This document shows, piece after piece, positions 11,601-31,900 of a DNA stretch of 49,463 nucleotides. Source of the DNA: Echinococcus granulosus. Its lineage: Eukaryota; Platyhelminthes; Cestoda; Cyclophyllidea; Taeniidae. Under the pieces are notes generated by a model. That model saw only the letters and a program-made list of their open reading frames with translations. It made no database searches and was not told the origin of the DNA. Position numbers and translations under genes: made by a program. Numbering within the stretch: the first letter of the stretch is position 1; every line of letters starts with the position of its first letter. The DNA is taken from the NCBI RefSeq assembly GCF_000524195.1, contig NW_020170448.1:55930-105392 (forward strand), in the 5' to 3' direction.

Positions 11601-13969
11601 ACAATTAAAAGAAATAAATGTCAGGCTGATACCTTTTTGACCTTTCCTTTCCAGTCACGAAACACGAATTACTTTTTGTCCTCTTACTGGAATATTCCGT
11701 GATCATTTGTTCGCGCTCTTTGTTGTCAAACTTCAGCAAAATATCATCCTGTTTGTATTCTACTGCTGTAGATGACGGAAAATTGCAAGGGGCAATGCAT
11801 TTAATAGGGTGAAATCTAAGCCACTTTTATGGGCACTTGTTGGTGTTAACCCACTTGAGTGGTAAAATTCGGCCTTATCTGAGGTAGACCTTTTTCCACG
11901 TCTGACCAGTCTCCTTCGAGTCCGTTTGTGTGCCCCAGGCATTCAATAATCCTTTTGGAGATTTCTGATGTCCATGTGAATCGCGCCTCCCGTTCGTTTT
12001 GTGTGTGTATAGTTTACCCGGTTCCCGAAACACTCTGTGTGTGTCTTAACGCAGTGTGCGCTATTTATCTCACTGTGACTCATTGGGGCTCCGGTTCTCC
12101 CTCTCCCCTTCTCTGCCTTCCCATCCACCCTCCCGTTTTCTGTGAAAGCTTATCTCTAAAGTGGAGCATTGCCGTCGCTATCCCGGTCTGTTTTCTTTGT
12201 GATTTTTTTCACTTGCCGATTTCAAGGTGTACTAATCTTTGGACTCCAATTTGGATGGGTATGGATCATGATTGAGGTGGAGGTACTTCATATCCAAGTC
12301 TCCCGTCAATTAGTTTGCTTTAAAATAACATAATTTACATAAGGTGATGCCCTTCTCATAATTTATTGGTCGGTATGACTTCGTCAGGATTTAGTAGCAA
12401 TCCTTTTTGCCAATTGTTTGTTTGTTTCCTTTTGAGAATGAATGTTTCACGTATGAATAACCATATTCCTGTTTCCTTCAACTCTCCATTGCTTTCATGA
12501 ATATTGCATGGTTATTCCATACCTAGTTGGTCTCCAAACTTCCATATAGGCGAGAGACAGATGTCGACTGGAATATACAAAAGGCAAATCGAATGGATGC
12601 TTCTTAACTGAAGCACTATGGCAACTCGGTTAGTTAATTTTAAAACAATAGAGTGAGATGTAGGATCATTTTTTACTGCATGATTAACAGTCGATTTCGT
12701 CAAACAGCTCCACCACTACCGGACTTTGGTGGTGGGTTTTTTGTGTGACCTTGAGGTGACGAACGTGTCAAACACCCGATATCAGATGATATTTGTATTT
12801 ATTTATGCAGAGTAGTGATTAGTTTAGGTTTCTCTATGTTTTTTTGCATGGCATGAACGCAGATCCGTAGGGTAGACACATGCATACCCATGTTTGCGAA
12901 TTCTCCATTATTAACTCAATTTGAGTTATCTGCGCTGTTTCTGTGCTCCGTCGCTCAAACCTTATGGCAGCGTTTTTGGGTACTGGGGTGTTTACTCGGC
13001 TGTGGTTTTCTCCCCTGGGGTTCTATTGTTACCTGTATGTGTGTGGATTGATTTAAAAAAGCGTTTATCCTAGTCTCCGGATCCACAACATTGAGTGTGG
13101 CTGACGCTGTCAGTGCTCTGTTATCAATGTGACAAGGCCGAAGGCTTTGTTACAATGGGAACACGACTTTTGCCATATTTTGATTGAGACGTAAAATGTC
13201 TTCTCACGTAATCTATAGTTTTCCTCTAATTCAACGTTCAATTGCAATAATAGGGGTGACTACGAGTCTATAAAAAGGCGTAGAGCTTCTAAATCCGCTC
13301 TTTGTGATCGTAAAACTGCAAGAGCGTAACGCTGCTCCAGCTCTCTCCTGACTTGCTTACTTCGGTCGAGTATAGTTAACGGAGTTTTGAGTTGCGTCAC
13401 AGTGTCGTGCTGTTTCGTACAATCACGCAAATGTTTCCATTTATTCCCTGGTGAGTGGTTTTAGGTTTCTACGCCGTTAACTACACTCTATGCTCGATGG
13501 CGTATGTACGTAACACATGTTGAAGTTGGCTAGACCCTGACCTTAATTCTGTCCTGCCACTTGCTGCTGTTTTGGCCATGCTTTCTTGTTCACTCTACCC
13601 TTCTCTTTATGTGCCAAATCACTGTAAAGTAACCGGATTTAAGAATCCGTTTATTTTTTGTTTTTCTATCCAAGTATGTTGCTACAGCATCCTAGCCGCC
13701 GAGACTTGACAACTCTCAATCTCATTGCAGATTCCGCGGCTGGTCCCTCCTCCCCCAATCTCCGCCGTCGAGGTCAGCTCAACCTGTGGGTGCAGGTGGC
13801 CGCGATACGACTGAGTCCCGCCTCCTGCCAGCATTTTCGCCTCCCTCAATCACGTGAATCTCCACTCTCTCTCTCACCACTATCGCATGGCAAAAAGCGC
13901 CCATTATTGTCGAAAAGCCCCAGTTGCTGCGAGGAGGAGACTGGTGACGCTGTAAAAGAGTATGCCTAA
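8610..13969 (+). CDS. CARD-like domain protein, two exons modelled
   Basis: Exon 1 is 8610-9069. Its ATG has an A-rich context (GAAAAAATGA) and it ends in phase 1 at a GTGAGC donor. Residues about 35-130 form a six-helix-like pattern matching CARD domains of caspase-2, caspase-9 and RAIDD adaptors: SLVDYMVAHGVIS, IEKLMDLLD and LTNALRNTGQHALASQL. Known CARDs mediate homotypic assembly of death and inflammatory signalling complexes. The next exon that fits phase starts at 13731 after TCTCATTGCAG and encodes an S/P/R-rich, low-complexity stretch to a TAA at 13967-13969. It also has possible donors after 13943 and 13951, so the protein may continue. No caspase catalytic motif or NB-ARC motif was seen. 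The two-exon product would be about 231 aa. Domain call is inferred from pattern; the second exon is less sure than the first. Confidence 0.6.
10301..10348 (+). repeat. Degenerate tRNA-like segment, possible SINE remnant
   Basis: GCAGTTGGTTAGGCGTC closely resembles a tRNA A box (the D-loop region of tRNAs with GCAGTTGGTTAGCGCG). About 15 bases later GGCATCGAACT resembles a decayed B box. The spacing is too short and the rest does not fold as a cloverleaf, so this is not a working tRNA gene. A tRNA-derived short interspersed element is the likeliest source. Confidence 0.35.
12710..12742. repeat. CCACCAC/GTGGTGG hairpin followed by a T run
   Basis: CCACCAC at 12710-12716 pairs with GTGGTGG at 12729-12735, and a T run follows. 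It looks like a bacterial terminator, but in a eukaryotic intron this is probably a chance triplet-repeat hairpin. Confidence 0.4.
13363..13500. repeat. Imperfect terminal-inverted-repeat-like pair
   Basis: The left arm at 13363-13382 (TCGAGTATAG then TTAACGG) resembles the reverse complement of the right arm at 13474-13500 (TCGAGCATAG then TTAACGG), apart from a seven-base insertion. The spacing of about 140 bp would suit a small MITE-like element. No clear target-site duplication was found. Confidence 0.3.
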
Positions 13970-16900
13970 ATGGATTTCATCATAGTTGGATCCTGATTAA
14001 GATACCCCTTTTCCTCTTTAATGCCCAAGTATCGTTTCTATTTGAATTTTCCTAATTTCCAGTTAGGTATAAAACTCAACTTTTCTGTGATAGTACCCCG
14101 ACTCATAGGCTACGTGCATCTGGAAGTGGTCTTGTTATCGACGCACAAAAGTCTGTGTGATTGGTAACATAATCCAATCACTGATTCACATTGGCTCCAA
14201 TGTTCCACTCAATGTTCACTTCTGCTTCGGGCATTATGAGGCCAGGAGGCTAATTGGTACCGCTTGGGTCCCAGTAGGCTTGGCTGCAACCACATTAACA
14301 TTCATCCACAAGGTTCTCCACGATGTTTCATAACGGACGCACTCCGCATACCAATGGCTTATTGTAAGAGCAAATGGTTTGGAAGCACAACCACTTAATT
14401 AGGTACATCAGTAGGAAGTAGTCTTGGACCTTCGTCCTACCCTCATTCATTTGCCTCAATCGTCTATCCGATTTGTTCACTTTTTCTTACAACATTGGTA
14501 TTTGTCAAGTCCTCATCAGGTTTGTGAGTAGTTTACCTCGCTCAGGTCTTGGCTCGTTCCATCACCGATTCTGCTGTCTGTGGTTCCTTCGTTTGCAGTG
14601 AGTGGCTTCCTCCTGTGACGTTTTTTTTGTGCGGTAGGCACTCGGCAAAATCAGAGTTGTTTGTCTTTTGTTGGTGTTTCACCAACGCAAATGCAACCGT
14701 CGACTCATCCCCAAGGCGTTTGGAAGTATCTTTAATACACTGCGGTGCCTTGAGGCCATAATAGGACCCACTATTATGCAGGAAAAAGTCCAGAAATTCC
14801 GTTCCAACGAGCGTTTTTTTCAGAGCCGTGGCTTTAATAGTGTTGTGACGTATTGGTAGATGACATAACGGCAGATTTTTAGGAGGCATAAATCTTGTCC
14901 TAAAGGCTCAAAAAGCCCTCGAGAGCGCGTATTCAAATGTGAAACCTAATTTATTCAGTCTAGTTTGGCGTTAGTAAGTTACGTTACCCTTTGGAGCACC
15001 TTTGTTCAAGTTTATGCTAAACAGGCGTCTTTGTCGTTGCATCCCATTAGCGGATTTTTATACCTATCCCCCTTTTTGCCTCTTGTCTTGCTTTTTATTC
15101 CTTGCCCGTGTGGGTGGGTGTGTTTGTTTTTCTTGCGGGCTCGAAGTGATTTATGATGCCTCGAGCCTCAACAACTTTGCGTGCACCGTTAGATGCAGCA
15201 TGACAGCTGTGATTCCCGAGTGAATGGTTGATTTTTAATTCGCGAGTGGACTGTCGAAGTCATGGGCATTTCCCCTTACAAATCACACTGAGTGGTTTCT
15301 TTTTTGTCTGCCTAGACACCGCCTGTCACTAGCCTTGAGTACTACACTAGGACATAAGCTGTGTGCCAAAAGCGGGACCTCTTTCAAACTCATTAGTAGT
15401 GGCGTGTTCCATAGATTTTCACAGGATTCACTCATTACCCCCGCTAGCTATTTGGAGTAGAAAGACCGCATAATTCCGTATCTAATTCACTGTGTGTTAA
15501 TAACACCTTGCCGAGAACATCTCCTTACGTCCTCCCACTCGTTCTCCTCCTACACTTCGGCCATATTTTGATGCTCAGCTCTCTATAATGGACTATTTTA
15601 GCCTACAACGTAAAACAATTTTCTTGTCTCCTAACCTAATTCAGCCATCCACACTAAATGTCGTTCTTCTGTGACATTTTCACGCAGTGATCGGACGATT
15701 CACTTGGCCTTGAAGCCTCCTTTTCATGCACAAGTGGAACACTTTCCGTGTAAACTAAAAGGAGCTTGATACGTCCCACTAGTGACACAAATACTAACAC
15801 CTGAGTCACCTCTAAATATATTCTCGGTACCGTTTGAGTCTAGAAGTAGTCTCAGAGCGGTTAAAATCTATCACCATAGTTCAGCTGTTTTATTGTTTTA
15901 GTTTGACATGATTTGGGTGCAATTGTTGACCATGAACTAGTAAGAAAAACAATTATCATAGATTCAAGTTTTTGGTGTAGGGTAAAAGAGGAGCCTCACG
16001 CTTGTGATGTCAGTACCTAATGTGTGGATGTACCAAAGGCCTGAAAGTTTGGAAGCCTTAGTTTTTGATGTTATCTTCTGACGCGGTAGTGGGAGGCTTG
16101 AGTCACCTACTAACCATCCCCGTGAGGACGTCGATGAGTCAGTTTTGCTTTTGCGATTGAAAGTAATGTTTCATTTCCACCTTGATTACTCATTCGAGTT
16201 TAAGTGAGACAAAGTACATTCTAAGGCTATCAAAATCATTGCAGGAACAGGTCAGCATTCTTTTTGCTGCTTTTTTTACGATCTATGCATGACTGAAATT
16301 CCATCTTCGTGTTGTTTATCGGTAATGTTAGAATGTCATGACTAATCAAATGAAACTATTTCCAACTTTCATGTGCATACCTCAGACTTCTTTGTCATAG
16401 TAGTAGTCATGAGCCTAGAAGGAATTTTGCAAAGCACGCGAGCAGAATAGGTTTTGCCGAGTTACTTATGATCTTTGAGGAAGTTCAGTGTTCACCACCA
16501 CCACCACCACCAATTTATCAATTTACATTTTGTTGTTGAATTGCAGATACATACCTTTGTCTTCCTTCCTGTGTTACGGTTAGATATTGAATCATTGCAT
16601 TTATATCGCCTTGTATTTTGGTGTAACGTTCAAGCTCTTCCCGTATATCCTTCTATGTCAATATCTTTATTTTACGGTCGAATATTTCTCCATCGGACCT
16701 TTTTTGAAATTCTAATTCCGTTTTGTTGTTATAAACAGTGTTGTTGGGTGTTGAAAATTGTGTAGTTGATGCAAAGGTACTTGGCTAACCAGCTGCGCTT
16801 TCTTTTTTGTTTTAGAAATGTCTCTCTGCTTTTCACATTCCACATGGCATGCGCGCCGTTAAGCTACGCGTATCGTCTGACCGGGAAACTGTTCTAGGAT

Positions 16901-17894
16901 CGCGCACTTCGCTGATTCACTAGAAATTAAATATTTGGATTCTTTTGCTACTAATCTCATTCCATATTTAAGTAGACAAGTTCGTCGCCTTTATGGTTCA
17001 GAATAATGTAAGTATGGTTGGGCGTGAAAACCGCTTTTTTCAATACCATAACTTTGGGATTGTTGGTGGGAGAGGAATCTGTGGTCTACAATGCGGAGGT
17101 ATCGGTGAAATACTGGTTGATGAAGACCCTAGCAACGGTGAGGTAATACTGGTTGTGCTTGCAACTTTCAAGTATTTAAAATTTGCGGAACAAATAGCTG
17201 GTTGTTTTACGACTACGGCGAGGAACTTTTGACATGGGTTGAGACTACCGTCCATATTCCAGTCACTTAGGCATAAGCAAAACAGAAGTGTAGGATCCAA
17301 GACGGCGGTGAAGATATGGCTAGTGGTCGTAATGACATTATCAGGAATATTTTTGGCTACTTTCTATGTGCTACAGTTGGTACTTCACAGATCTGTGTGT
17401 ATCCTTCTTTCTTGTAAAACCGGAGTTAGATGTATTTGTAATGTCTCAAAGAGGTTTAGTTCTCCATCTTTTTCTTATTGTTATCTCAGTTATCGTTGAC
17501 ACTGACGGCTAGTTGCCACTGCTTCGTGAGTCGCGCTTGCCTTGTGAACGTTTACTTGTTTGTGTATCAGGAGAAATGTTTGTAACCCTCCATTCCTCCA
17601 TCCATCCCGTGATGATTCCACAAACCCATCTTTAATTGCTCTTTGTTGGCATGTGCGCATGGATGTGTGTTTGTACAACGGGAAATATGGCTTAGGATAA
17701 AGCCAGGGACAAATTTCAACAAACTTTGCTCACGTGGCAAGAGCCTGACGATTTATTATGACATTGTGTCGGGTAACAGCTGCCGCTAATATTTCCTCTT
17801 TAGTGGTCTAAATTTCCGGTGTCTCCGGGTACTCTTCGCTAGCAGCATTCAACGTAACATCACTTTACTTGGCATCACTCTGTCTATTTTTTAG
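13970..17894. other. Region between the CARD exons and the 17.9-kb exon
   Basis: No recognised gene. A possible small exon lies at about 14547-14598, with a CTCGCTCAG acceptor and a GTGAGT donor. In one phase it could link the CARD exon ending at 13943 to the exon at 17895, but this rests only on phase arithmetic. Open frames on both strands at 14542-14889 match nothing I know. A CAC microsatellite lies at 16493-16512. Confidence 0.4.
16493..16512. repeat. CAC triplet microsatellite
   Basis: Six or more CAC/CCA units in a row. One frame reads as six histidines, but this is simple-repeat DNA, not an affinity tag. Confidence 0.8.
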
Positions 17895-18660
17895 CCTTCT
17901 GGAAACGTCAAAAGGTGCCTACTTTTGGATAGATCTAAAAGGTTCTTCCATATCTTTCAATGAACCCACAAACTCATCACCAGCAGCGGCGGCTTCTTGT
18001 GTCAGGTCGAAGCCAGCTCCAAAAGTCAATGCCATTTCCCGTTTGCTTTCGTGTCTTTGTTGTACGGTAAAACGTAGGAGGAATTCACCTGAGATCAAGG
18101 CAAGAAACACTAGCGGTTCCGTGGACTACCATCTTCCTTCCTTCGTCTGTCCACCTCCCTCACACATTACCTCTCAGGAGTCACCACCGGACGACTCTGA
18201 GATGCGTACTCGAGAACAGGCTTTACGTCTTGCCAAGCTGGCAATTCTCGACGCCAAGTCAAACGAATTCTACACGGCTCTCTCAAGTCCACTGAGTGAC
18301 GCATTGGTGAAGTTTCTCGAGCAGACACTGGGGGTATTGGTATTGGGGGCACAAGTAGAGTCCCACTGTCCCAATGACTGTCTTCCTGAGGGTTTACTTC
18401 AGCCTCTCTCAGCTGCAACAGCAGTATCGATTGTGGCGACGACTCACGAAGCTCTCGAGCGCCTTCACGACGCTGTCACCCTAACACCACAAGAGAAGTT
18501 GCCCCACTTGCCACCCGCCAGTAGCCTCTCCTCGGCTCTAGAGACTATCTTCCAGCAGGAGAGGGATTTCATGAAAAAAATTGATTTAAAGGACATCTGT
18601 TTGAGTGTCGCGTTGCAGGCAGACGAGATGAGATTGGCAGCAAGTGAGTTGGAGGAATGA
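17895..18660 (+). CDS. Terminal exon of an unidentified helical protein
   Basis: This is a 255-codon open frame ending in TGA at 18658-18660, with base use richer in G and C than its surroundings. No ATG starts it: a pyrimidine tract plus TTTTTTAG gives an acceptor at 17893-17894, with the first full codon at 17896 (incoming phase 2). The first in-frame ATG is at 18202. The first third is basic and cysteine-rich (RLLSCLCCTVKRRR) and low in complexity. From about residue 105 it is predicted helical, with SSALETIFQQERDFMKKIDL and a charged end (ADEMRLAASELEE). I recognise no family. It could be the 3' exon of the CARD gene upstream, but phase does not join the two directly. It could equally be a separate gene whose 5' exons are missing from my model. 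Confidence 0.55.
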
Positions 18661-19063
18661 AAACGCACATCACACCGACTAGCCGACCAATCATCTATCC
18701 ACTTTTGCATTCTGTGATTTGGAGCAGGAACTCTCCTTCTCTCCGTCCCCACCCTACCCATCTCTCTTTTTGCTATATGCTTTATTTATTAAGTAGACAG
18801 AAGCAATTGCAATTCATTCGCTTATCTTTTTTCCTTTTTGCTTCTGCTTGTGAATTATTATTGTCTGCTATTTGATCTGGTTGTTGGTGTCGTTGCTATT
18901 GCGAAGGGCAGTCGTAGATCTTGTTAATACACTTGTAGACGCCTTTTTTTGTTTGTGGTTTGATGGACTATTTGGGAATGCTAGTAGCTAATTAGATTCG
19001 CCTCGTTCATATCAGTGCAAAGAAAACGTTAGTTGTTTGTTCAGTTTGGAGGCCTCATCTTCG

Positions 19064-19163
19064 NNNNNNNNNNNNNNNNNNNNNNNNNNNNNNNNNNNNN
19101 NNNNNNNNNNNNNNNNNNNNNNNNNNNNNNNNNNNNNNNNNNNNNNNNNNNNNNNNNNNNNNN
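19064..19163. other. Assembly gap of exactly 100 N
   Basis: One hundred consecutive N bases, the usual placeholder for a scaffold gap of unknown true length. Any gene spanning this point would be broken. Confidence 0.99.
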
Positions 19164-20562
19164 CAAATCGGTCAGTAAGGGAGGCGAAGAACAAGAAGAT
19201 GTCGATAGTCCTCCAAGCTTATTGCCTTTCCTCTGTTATTTCACGACGTTGGGCTGCGACCTAGTAAATAGTAGCAGGGCGTCAGCTGGCCTGACTGGAA
19301 GGTCCCTTTATCACTGCAATCTCTAAAGTTGCCATTTCAATGTCTCCTCTAATCCAGAGCGACACATCTTTTGCCCCTATTATCATGATTTCAGAGCCAT
19401 CCTGAACGCGATCTAACTTTGGGTGGTTTAACATCAGAACCACACTTTTTTCTAATACCGCATATCGGACCCCCTTCCACGTCCTTACAAGTTCGGATGA
19501 GCCAATGCAGCCAGCCGTACTGTAAGCCATATGAACTTTTGGGGTCGCTTGTTAATAGTAGGCCTGGTTTTTTGTCTGATTTCGACTAGGTCTGATGTTG
19601 TAAATTTAGCAACGCAGGAGTTGCTGTCATTTCTACGTTGGTCACCGCATTACGTGCATACGAAAGCAAGTGAAACGCAAGTCATCCATAACTGTACAAC
19701 CCCCTAAAAAACCTTTGCAATTCTACCACCGCTTATGGCTTCTGCGGCGTTGTGTTTGTACGGCTCAAGATAAGAGTATTCTTTCAGTTTTTTTGACAAG
19801 AATATCAAGGGGTGTGTCGCTTTGCTTAAAAATGGAACTTTTCTACGGATACGTGTGGTGTCTGCGTGTGATAGCCGTGAAAACTAAATGGTTCTGGATC
19901 TGACGCAAATGGGGCTCCATATCATCTTCATACTTTAGGCGTCGTCCTTGAAGATCTATATGATTATTCTTTTGTTTCAGTAGTCAAAATGTCGTCCAGG
20001 TAGTTTGAAATTGCCTTTTGGCGTTAATTCCCTTCGTCTTGCCCAAGACTCATCGCCTCATCTCACGTGGATATGCGTGCGGGTACGGCTGGGGCAGACC
20101 GCAGGCACAATTGCTCATTGTGCATCTCATGCTGGTGACCGAAAGAACAAACAACAGTTGGGGTTGCAAACCACCTACACGAAAGATACACCTAAGAGGT
20201 GTGCAAGTAAGACTCCTCCTTTAGAGTCAGGACTGCTGATTTACCAATTAGATGAAAGAAAGTCCTATCCTCAGTCTTACAAGTGGGCCCAGGACTTCTT
20301 ACTTCACACTGTCGCCAATCTGATTTCAGGGATGGATGGGAGGCAAAGAGGTAGGTTGGTAGGCAAGTGGGCAGACAGGTGGGTTCTGCCTCATTCTCAT
20401 CTGCACTCCGCCTATTCTATTCCCCTCAATTCACCTCAGATGCGTCTCAGTTGTCATCTTTCTTGCCTCAAGCATTAGCCAATCACGTGGACACAGACAA
20501 AGTAGACTTGATATGAAAAATGCAACTGGTGAGATAAAGCCGGACGTGTCTGTGGCCAGGGA

Positions 20563-20589
20563 TTGGGCTGTTCGCTTGTAGAGACAATT
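20563..20589. repeat. Short repeat core shared with 32855-32881
   Basis: The segment matches 32855-32881 at about 22 of 27 positions around a common TGTTCGCTT and AGAG. It is probably a remnant of one dispersed repeat family. Confidence 0.4.
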
Positions 20590-21501
20590 CGTTTCACAGC
20601 AAGTTTACCAACCAAAGAAAGCAATGTGAATTATTATAACGAACAAAATATTCCCATTTATTTCCTGTACTTTTAAAACTTCGTTTAGAACTAAAAAACG
20701 CACGATCTTATTTGGCTACCTTTCATCAATTCGGACTTGCGTACTTATTAAAGGGATGTCTGCTTTCGCTGTGAGGTAACATGGACGAAGACCAGACGAT
20801 TTTTCACATCTTAAAGTAACGCAGCCTGAAAGAGTTGCAGCCGTTGAAATGGTTCGTATTCACGACAATACAAAGACACTGTAATACCGCCTTGTCAGCA
20901 TGCAATGGTCACTGAGGGGTCGGCAAACGCATCTTCATCCCCCTTTTGGTGGAGGTCAGCAATTTACTTCAAATAACCTCCTTTAGGGCTTTATAACCAT
21001 CGCAGCATGTTGTTGGGCTTCTTCTTCTGCCAAATACATCGCAGAAATCGGTACAATTTGACCTTGCGTCAAACAATGGCGGTAGAACCGTCATCTCCTC
21101 TAATCTGATTGCCCACCAATGTCTGTCCAATTTTTATCAAAAAATTACATTATTTACGCCGCTTTTGTACCTTCGATGAACTTATAAATATTCTGTCCTC
21201 AACTTGGATGTCGTTTCCTTGAGGGAAATTCCGAATGGGAGAGCTCTACCAGTAGTCTGCCTGGATATTCCCTACTTTGTGGCGTTTTACAAACATTCCG
21301 TGTGGAAATATTTCGAAATAGAGTCTATGCGCCGCTATGGGATGCCATACGCAAATTTGATTTGAATTATGTAAAATGAACAACAAGTTGGAGATTTTCG
21401 CCCGCTTTTTAATTAGTGTGACAAGCACTAATCGTGGTGACTTCATACTCTTTTGATTATGTTCTTATCGAAGCGGCGATTAACCTGCGTAGGTTGCACC
21501 T

Positions 21502-28922
<7,421 letters not shown>

Positions 28923-31900
28923 CTAAAGAGAAGATGATTGCTACAATTAAAAAAAGAATCACCTTGGCATAATTTTATACCGTAACTAGTTGCCATGGGG
29001 ATAAGTAAAGAGATAAAAGTGGCGGGAATTTTACTACCTTTTTAGGCTTACCTACCATTTAATAATTCCTTTATTAGAAGGGCTCTTTTTTTTCTCACAA
29101 CTCGCCTTATTTGGAATCCTATAATCGACAACTAAATAACCTCTCTGTTGACCAGATTTTCCCATTGTTTATTATTATCTACATCAGTAACTGTAAAAAA
29201 AATATAACCAAAGTTACTCTTGTTATTAATTGATTTGTACCCACATTTGAATGAATTAAAACATCATTATAAGAGAAGCAAATTGAAGTGGCATTGTCTA
29301 CGCTCAAGTATAGTAAAGGTGCTATAAGGTTACTTAAGTTAATTCACTTTCTAGGTCGTTGACCTCTGAATTCATGACCTTTGCTTTGTGTCTGATTTGG
29401 AAGTGAATTATCTATGCCGCAATGTCTTGGTGATGGAGTCTGCCTAGGTGACTTCACTTGTGGCTCCAGGGGTAGGCTGTTATTTGTCACAGCAGTGGGC
29501 TCCATTCCTCCAAAGACGAACTCTACAGATCCGATAGAATGATGAGAAGAGGACGAGGAATTATTGAAACGTAAACATTTTTTAACACATGAGGAGGACA
29601 AAGCACCTAGTTCAAATGGGCAATAAGAGATTTTTAAAAGAAACGAGACTTGCGTTTAGAGAGGGAAATTAGAGGTATCTCTTAAGGATGCTCAATTAGG
29701 GAGGGAAAGTAATATTCCTCCTTTTGGTGCCTGACTGCTCCAGATCGGTCTACTGGAAGCTCGGCCAAAGCAGATTGGTTAAACATATTTTGTTCATCGC
29801 AATGGCATCTGTAGCCAGCCAATCACCTGAAGGGCGTCGCCTTAATTCCCCTGTTGTCATGACGACTACCTATGGCTACTGGCCTGTTCTCTATAAAGGA
29901 GTTCTGATGTTTTTTTTTTTCAACTTCAAGGCAGCTCTACTGCAAAAAGATTAACCCTTATTCGAAAACCTTTTGTTACCATACTCGCCTTTGATTGGAT
30001 CCGGGAATGGATAACCTTAAAATAGGGTCTCGTTCAATGTGGAAAAGGCACATTTATCCTAATTTCCTCTTACGCTCTCATAATAACTACTTCTGTCGTC
30101 TATTAAAAGAGGCCAAGCTAGTAGATGATTTCTAAATTTCAAGGTCGTGCCAAAAATTGTTGAGATCTATTCATTATTAACACTAGAAATAGGCCTGTCA
30201 TAACGTAGTCAAGTTGAAAAAGCAGATACTAGGTGGAACTCATTAAAGAGGCCAACAAATCATGGTGTTTGCAATATTTTGTAATTGTGCTCTATTTCGA
30301 TATTAGCCAATGGTAGGGTTGCGCATCCATTGGATTATTCAATGAAAAGTTGGTTGGCTCAGGAAATGTTGGCCTACTTGTACCACAAAATGTGCTGTAT
30401 TTTAGTTAAACTTTGTGTACACTGTGTCGTGACAACCTGGCACAACGACATTGCTGTTTGCAAAGGGTCTTTGTGTTAATGCTTACAATTTTTTGGTAGT
30501 AATGATGGACCCTTAGACCCCAGTTAATGAATATGATCCAACTTCTGGGAGTGCTGCAAAAACTTAAAAAAGGATGTTGGACCCTCATCTCATCGACTGT
30601 TCATAAATTTTTAACTATTTGATCCTCAAACTCTGAGACCTGAATTTGGGTTTTTACCTCTCCGTGTTGTAATAATAGAAATTATACTTAAATAATGTCA
30701 GTAAAAAGTGTTAAAAAATCTGTATTTTAAGACTAGTTTAAGAAATGCTGAATAAAGCTTAAAGATTGGAAAAGTTTACCCTTATTTCCATTCTTTAAAG
30801 ATTTGTGTTTTTGTTGTTTTGCGCGGCACTTCGAAAAGCAAAAAAGTCATGCCAGTAAGCGTGGAGGACCATAACATTAGAAGTGTGACCTTCGGCAACC
30901 AAAGAACCCTCGAAGATAGGGCATTGTCTCTTTCCCTCTCCCTATCCCATCGTCAAGGATAAATTTCTCACGAATCGGTTGATCATGGATGAGTCTTTCC
31001 TATCAAGTTATTCTTTAATAGAGGATCCTCTATCTTGAACTCGACGCATAATCTGTGTGTTGTAAATTGCTCTACTACTGCCTACTGTAGCTTCTCCAAG
31101 TGTAACACGGCAACTAATTTAACAAGAAGCTAACTTATGAGTCCTTAAAAGTGAGTTAAACTTCCTACATAGAGTAGTTGAGGTAGGTACCACATCTTCG
31201 AAGTTTAACCTGCATTTGATGAGAAGGAAACACCTGACAGCACAACTGAGGGCACCGTACCAAGGGACTAACGCATTTTACTAGTGCCCTAAATTTACCC
31301 AAAACCATTTATTTGAACCACTTCCAAAGTGCTACAAACTTTTTCTCTCACCTACTGCTGGTGCAATTCTGCCACGTAGACGATGCCGGCCTTGAGATCC
31401 ACCAATCGTCATTTCACCAGCGTTTTTTCTCTTTAGACAACTGTTTGTCGCCAAGTTAATAATCCACCGCCAAAGGTGTCATTTTTCACCCAAAAGATTA
31501 CAAGATTTATGCAAGTCAAATGATTCATTTGGGCACGTGAGGCAAGTCAACAACACGCGTGCTGATTTTCAACTGATTTAATCAGATGCCAGTGGAAAGG
31601 TATCAACATCGCATGATTGCATTCAAAAGACCTCACTGCGACTCACATCGCTCCCGTCTTTTATCTCCCTATGCTGTGCGTGCAACCGAAACTGCTGGCG
31701 GTGGTTTTAAAGGGCGCCTTCGTTATTACCCTCCGATCGAGCCTTCATCTTCCATGAGCTTGGAAACAAGTTTTATGCACTCAGGATAGTAATTACTAGT
31801 AGTTTCTGCAGAACTCTGTGTTAGCCTTTTTGTCAATCTCTAGTAATAGGCTGCCCTTACGACTTTGTTTGTCAAAAGTTTAATATAGTATCCACAGCTA

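Larger units (their letters stand above)
9070..13730. other. Long CARD-gene intron (about 4.7 kb)
   Basis: The region is T-rich and has no supported internal exon. The longest + open frame (11928-12275) starts at GTG rather than ATG, lacks acceptor support and is rich in C, S and P. A tRNA-like fragment and a small hairpin in this intron are listed separately. Confidence 0.45.
18661..21501. other. Intergenic region with the scaffold gap
   Basis: No supported gene. The 157-codon open frame at 20005-20478 starts at a non-ATG codon and shows no family signature. A short repeat core lies near 20563-20589. Because of the N gap, distance and even adjacency across 19064-19163 are uncertain. Confidence 0.45.

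Noticed and set aside
11928..12275. 115-codon + frame in the CARD intron
   Set aside because: It begins at GTG and is rich in C, S and P, as expected from T/C-rich DNA.
12710..12742. Rho-independent terminator-like hairpin and T run
   Set aside because: The window is eukaryotic and the hairpin lies in an intron.
14542..14889. 115-codon minus-strand frame and two overlapping + frames
   Set aside because: No domain recognised and no consistent splice structure, apart from the small exon mentioned as a possibility at about 14547-14598.
16475..16765. Frame with six histidines resembling an affinity tag
   Set aside because: The histidines come from a CAC microsatellite; no vector sequence surrounds them.
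20005..20478. 157-codon open frame on the + strand
   Set aside because: It starts at a non-ATG codon and has no family signature or splice logic.
29344..29601. Serine-rich minus-strand frame as kinase first exon
   Set aside because: Its possible donors do not give the phase 2 end required by the exon at 28922.
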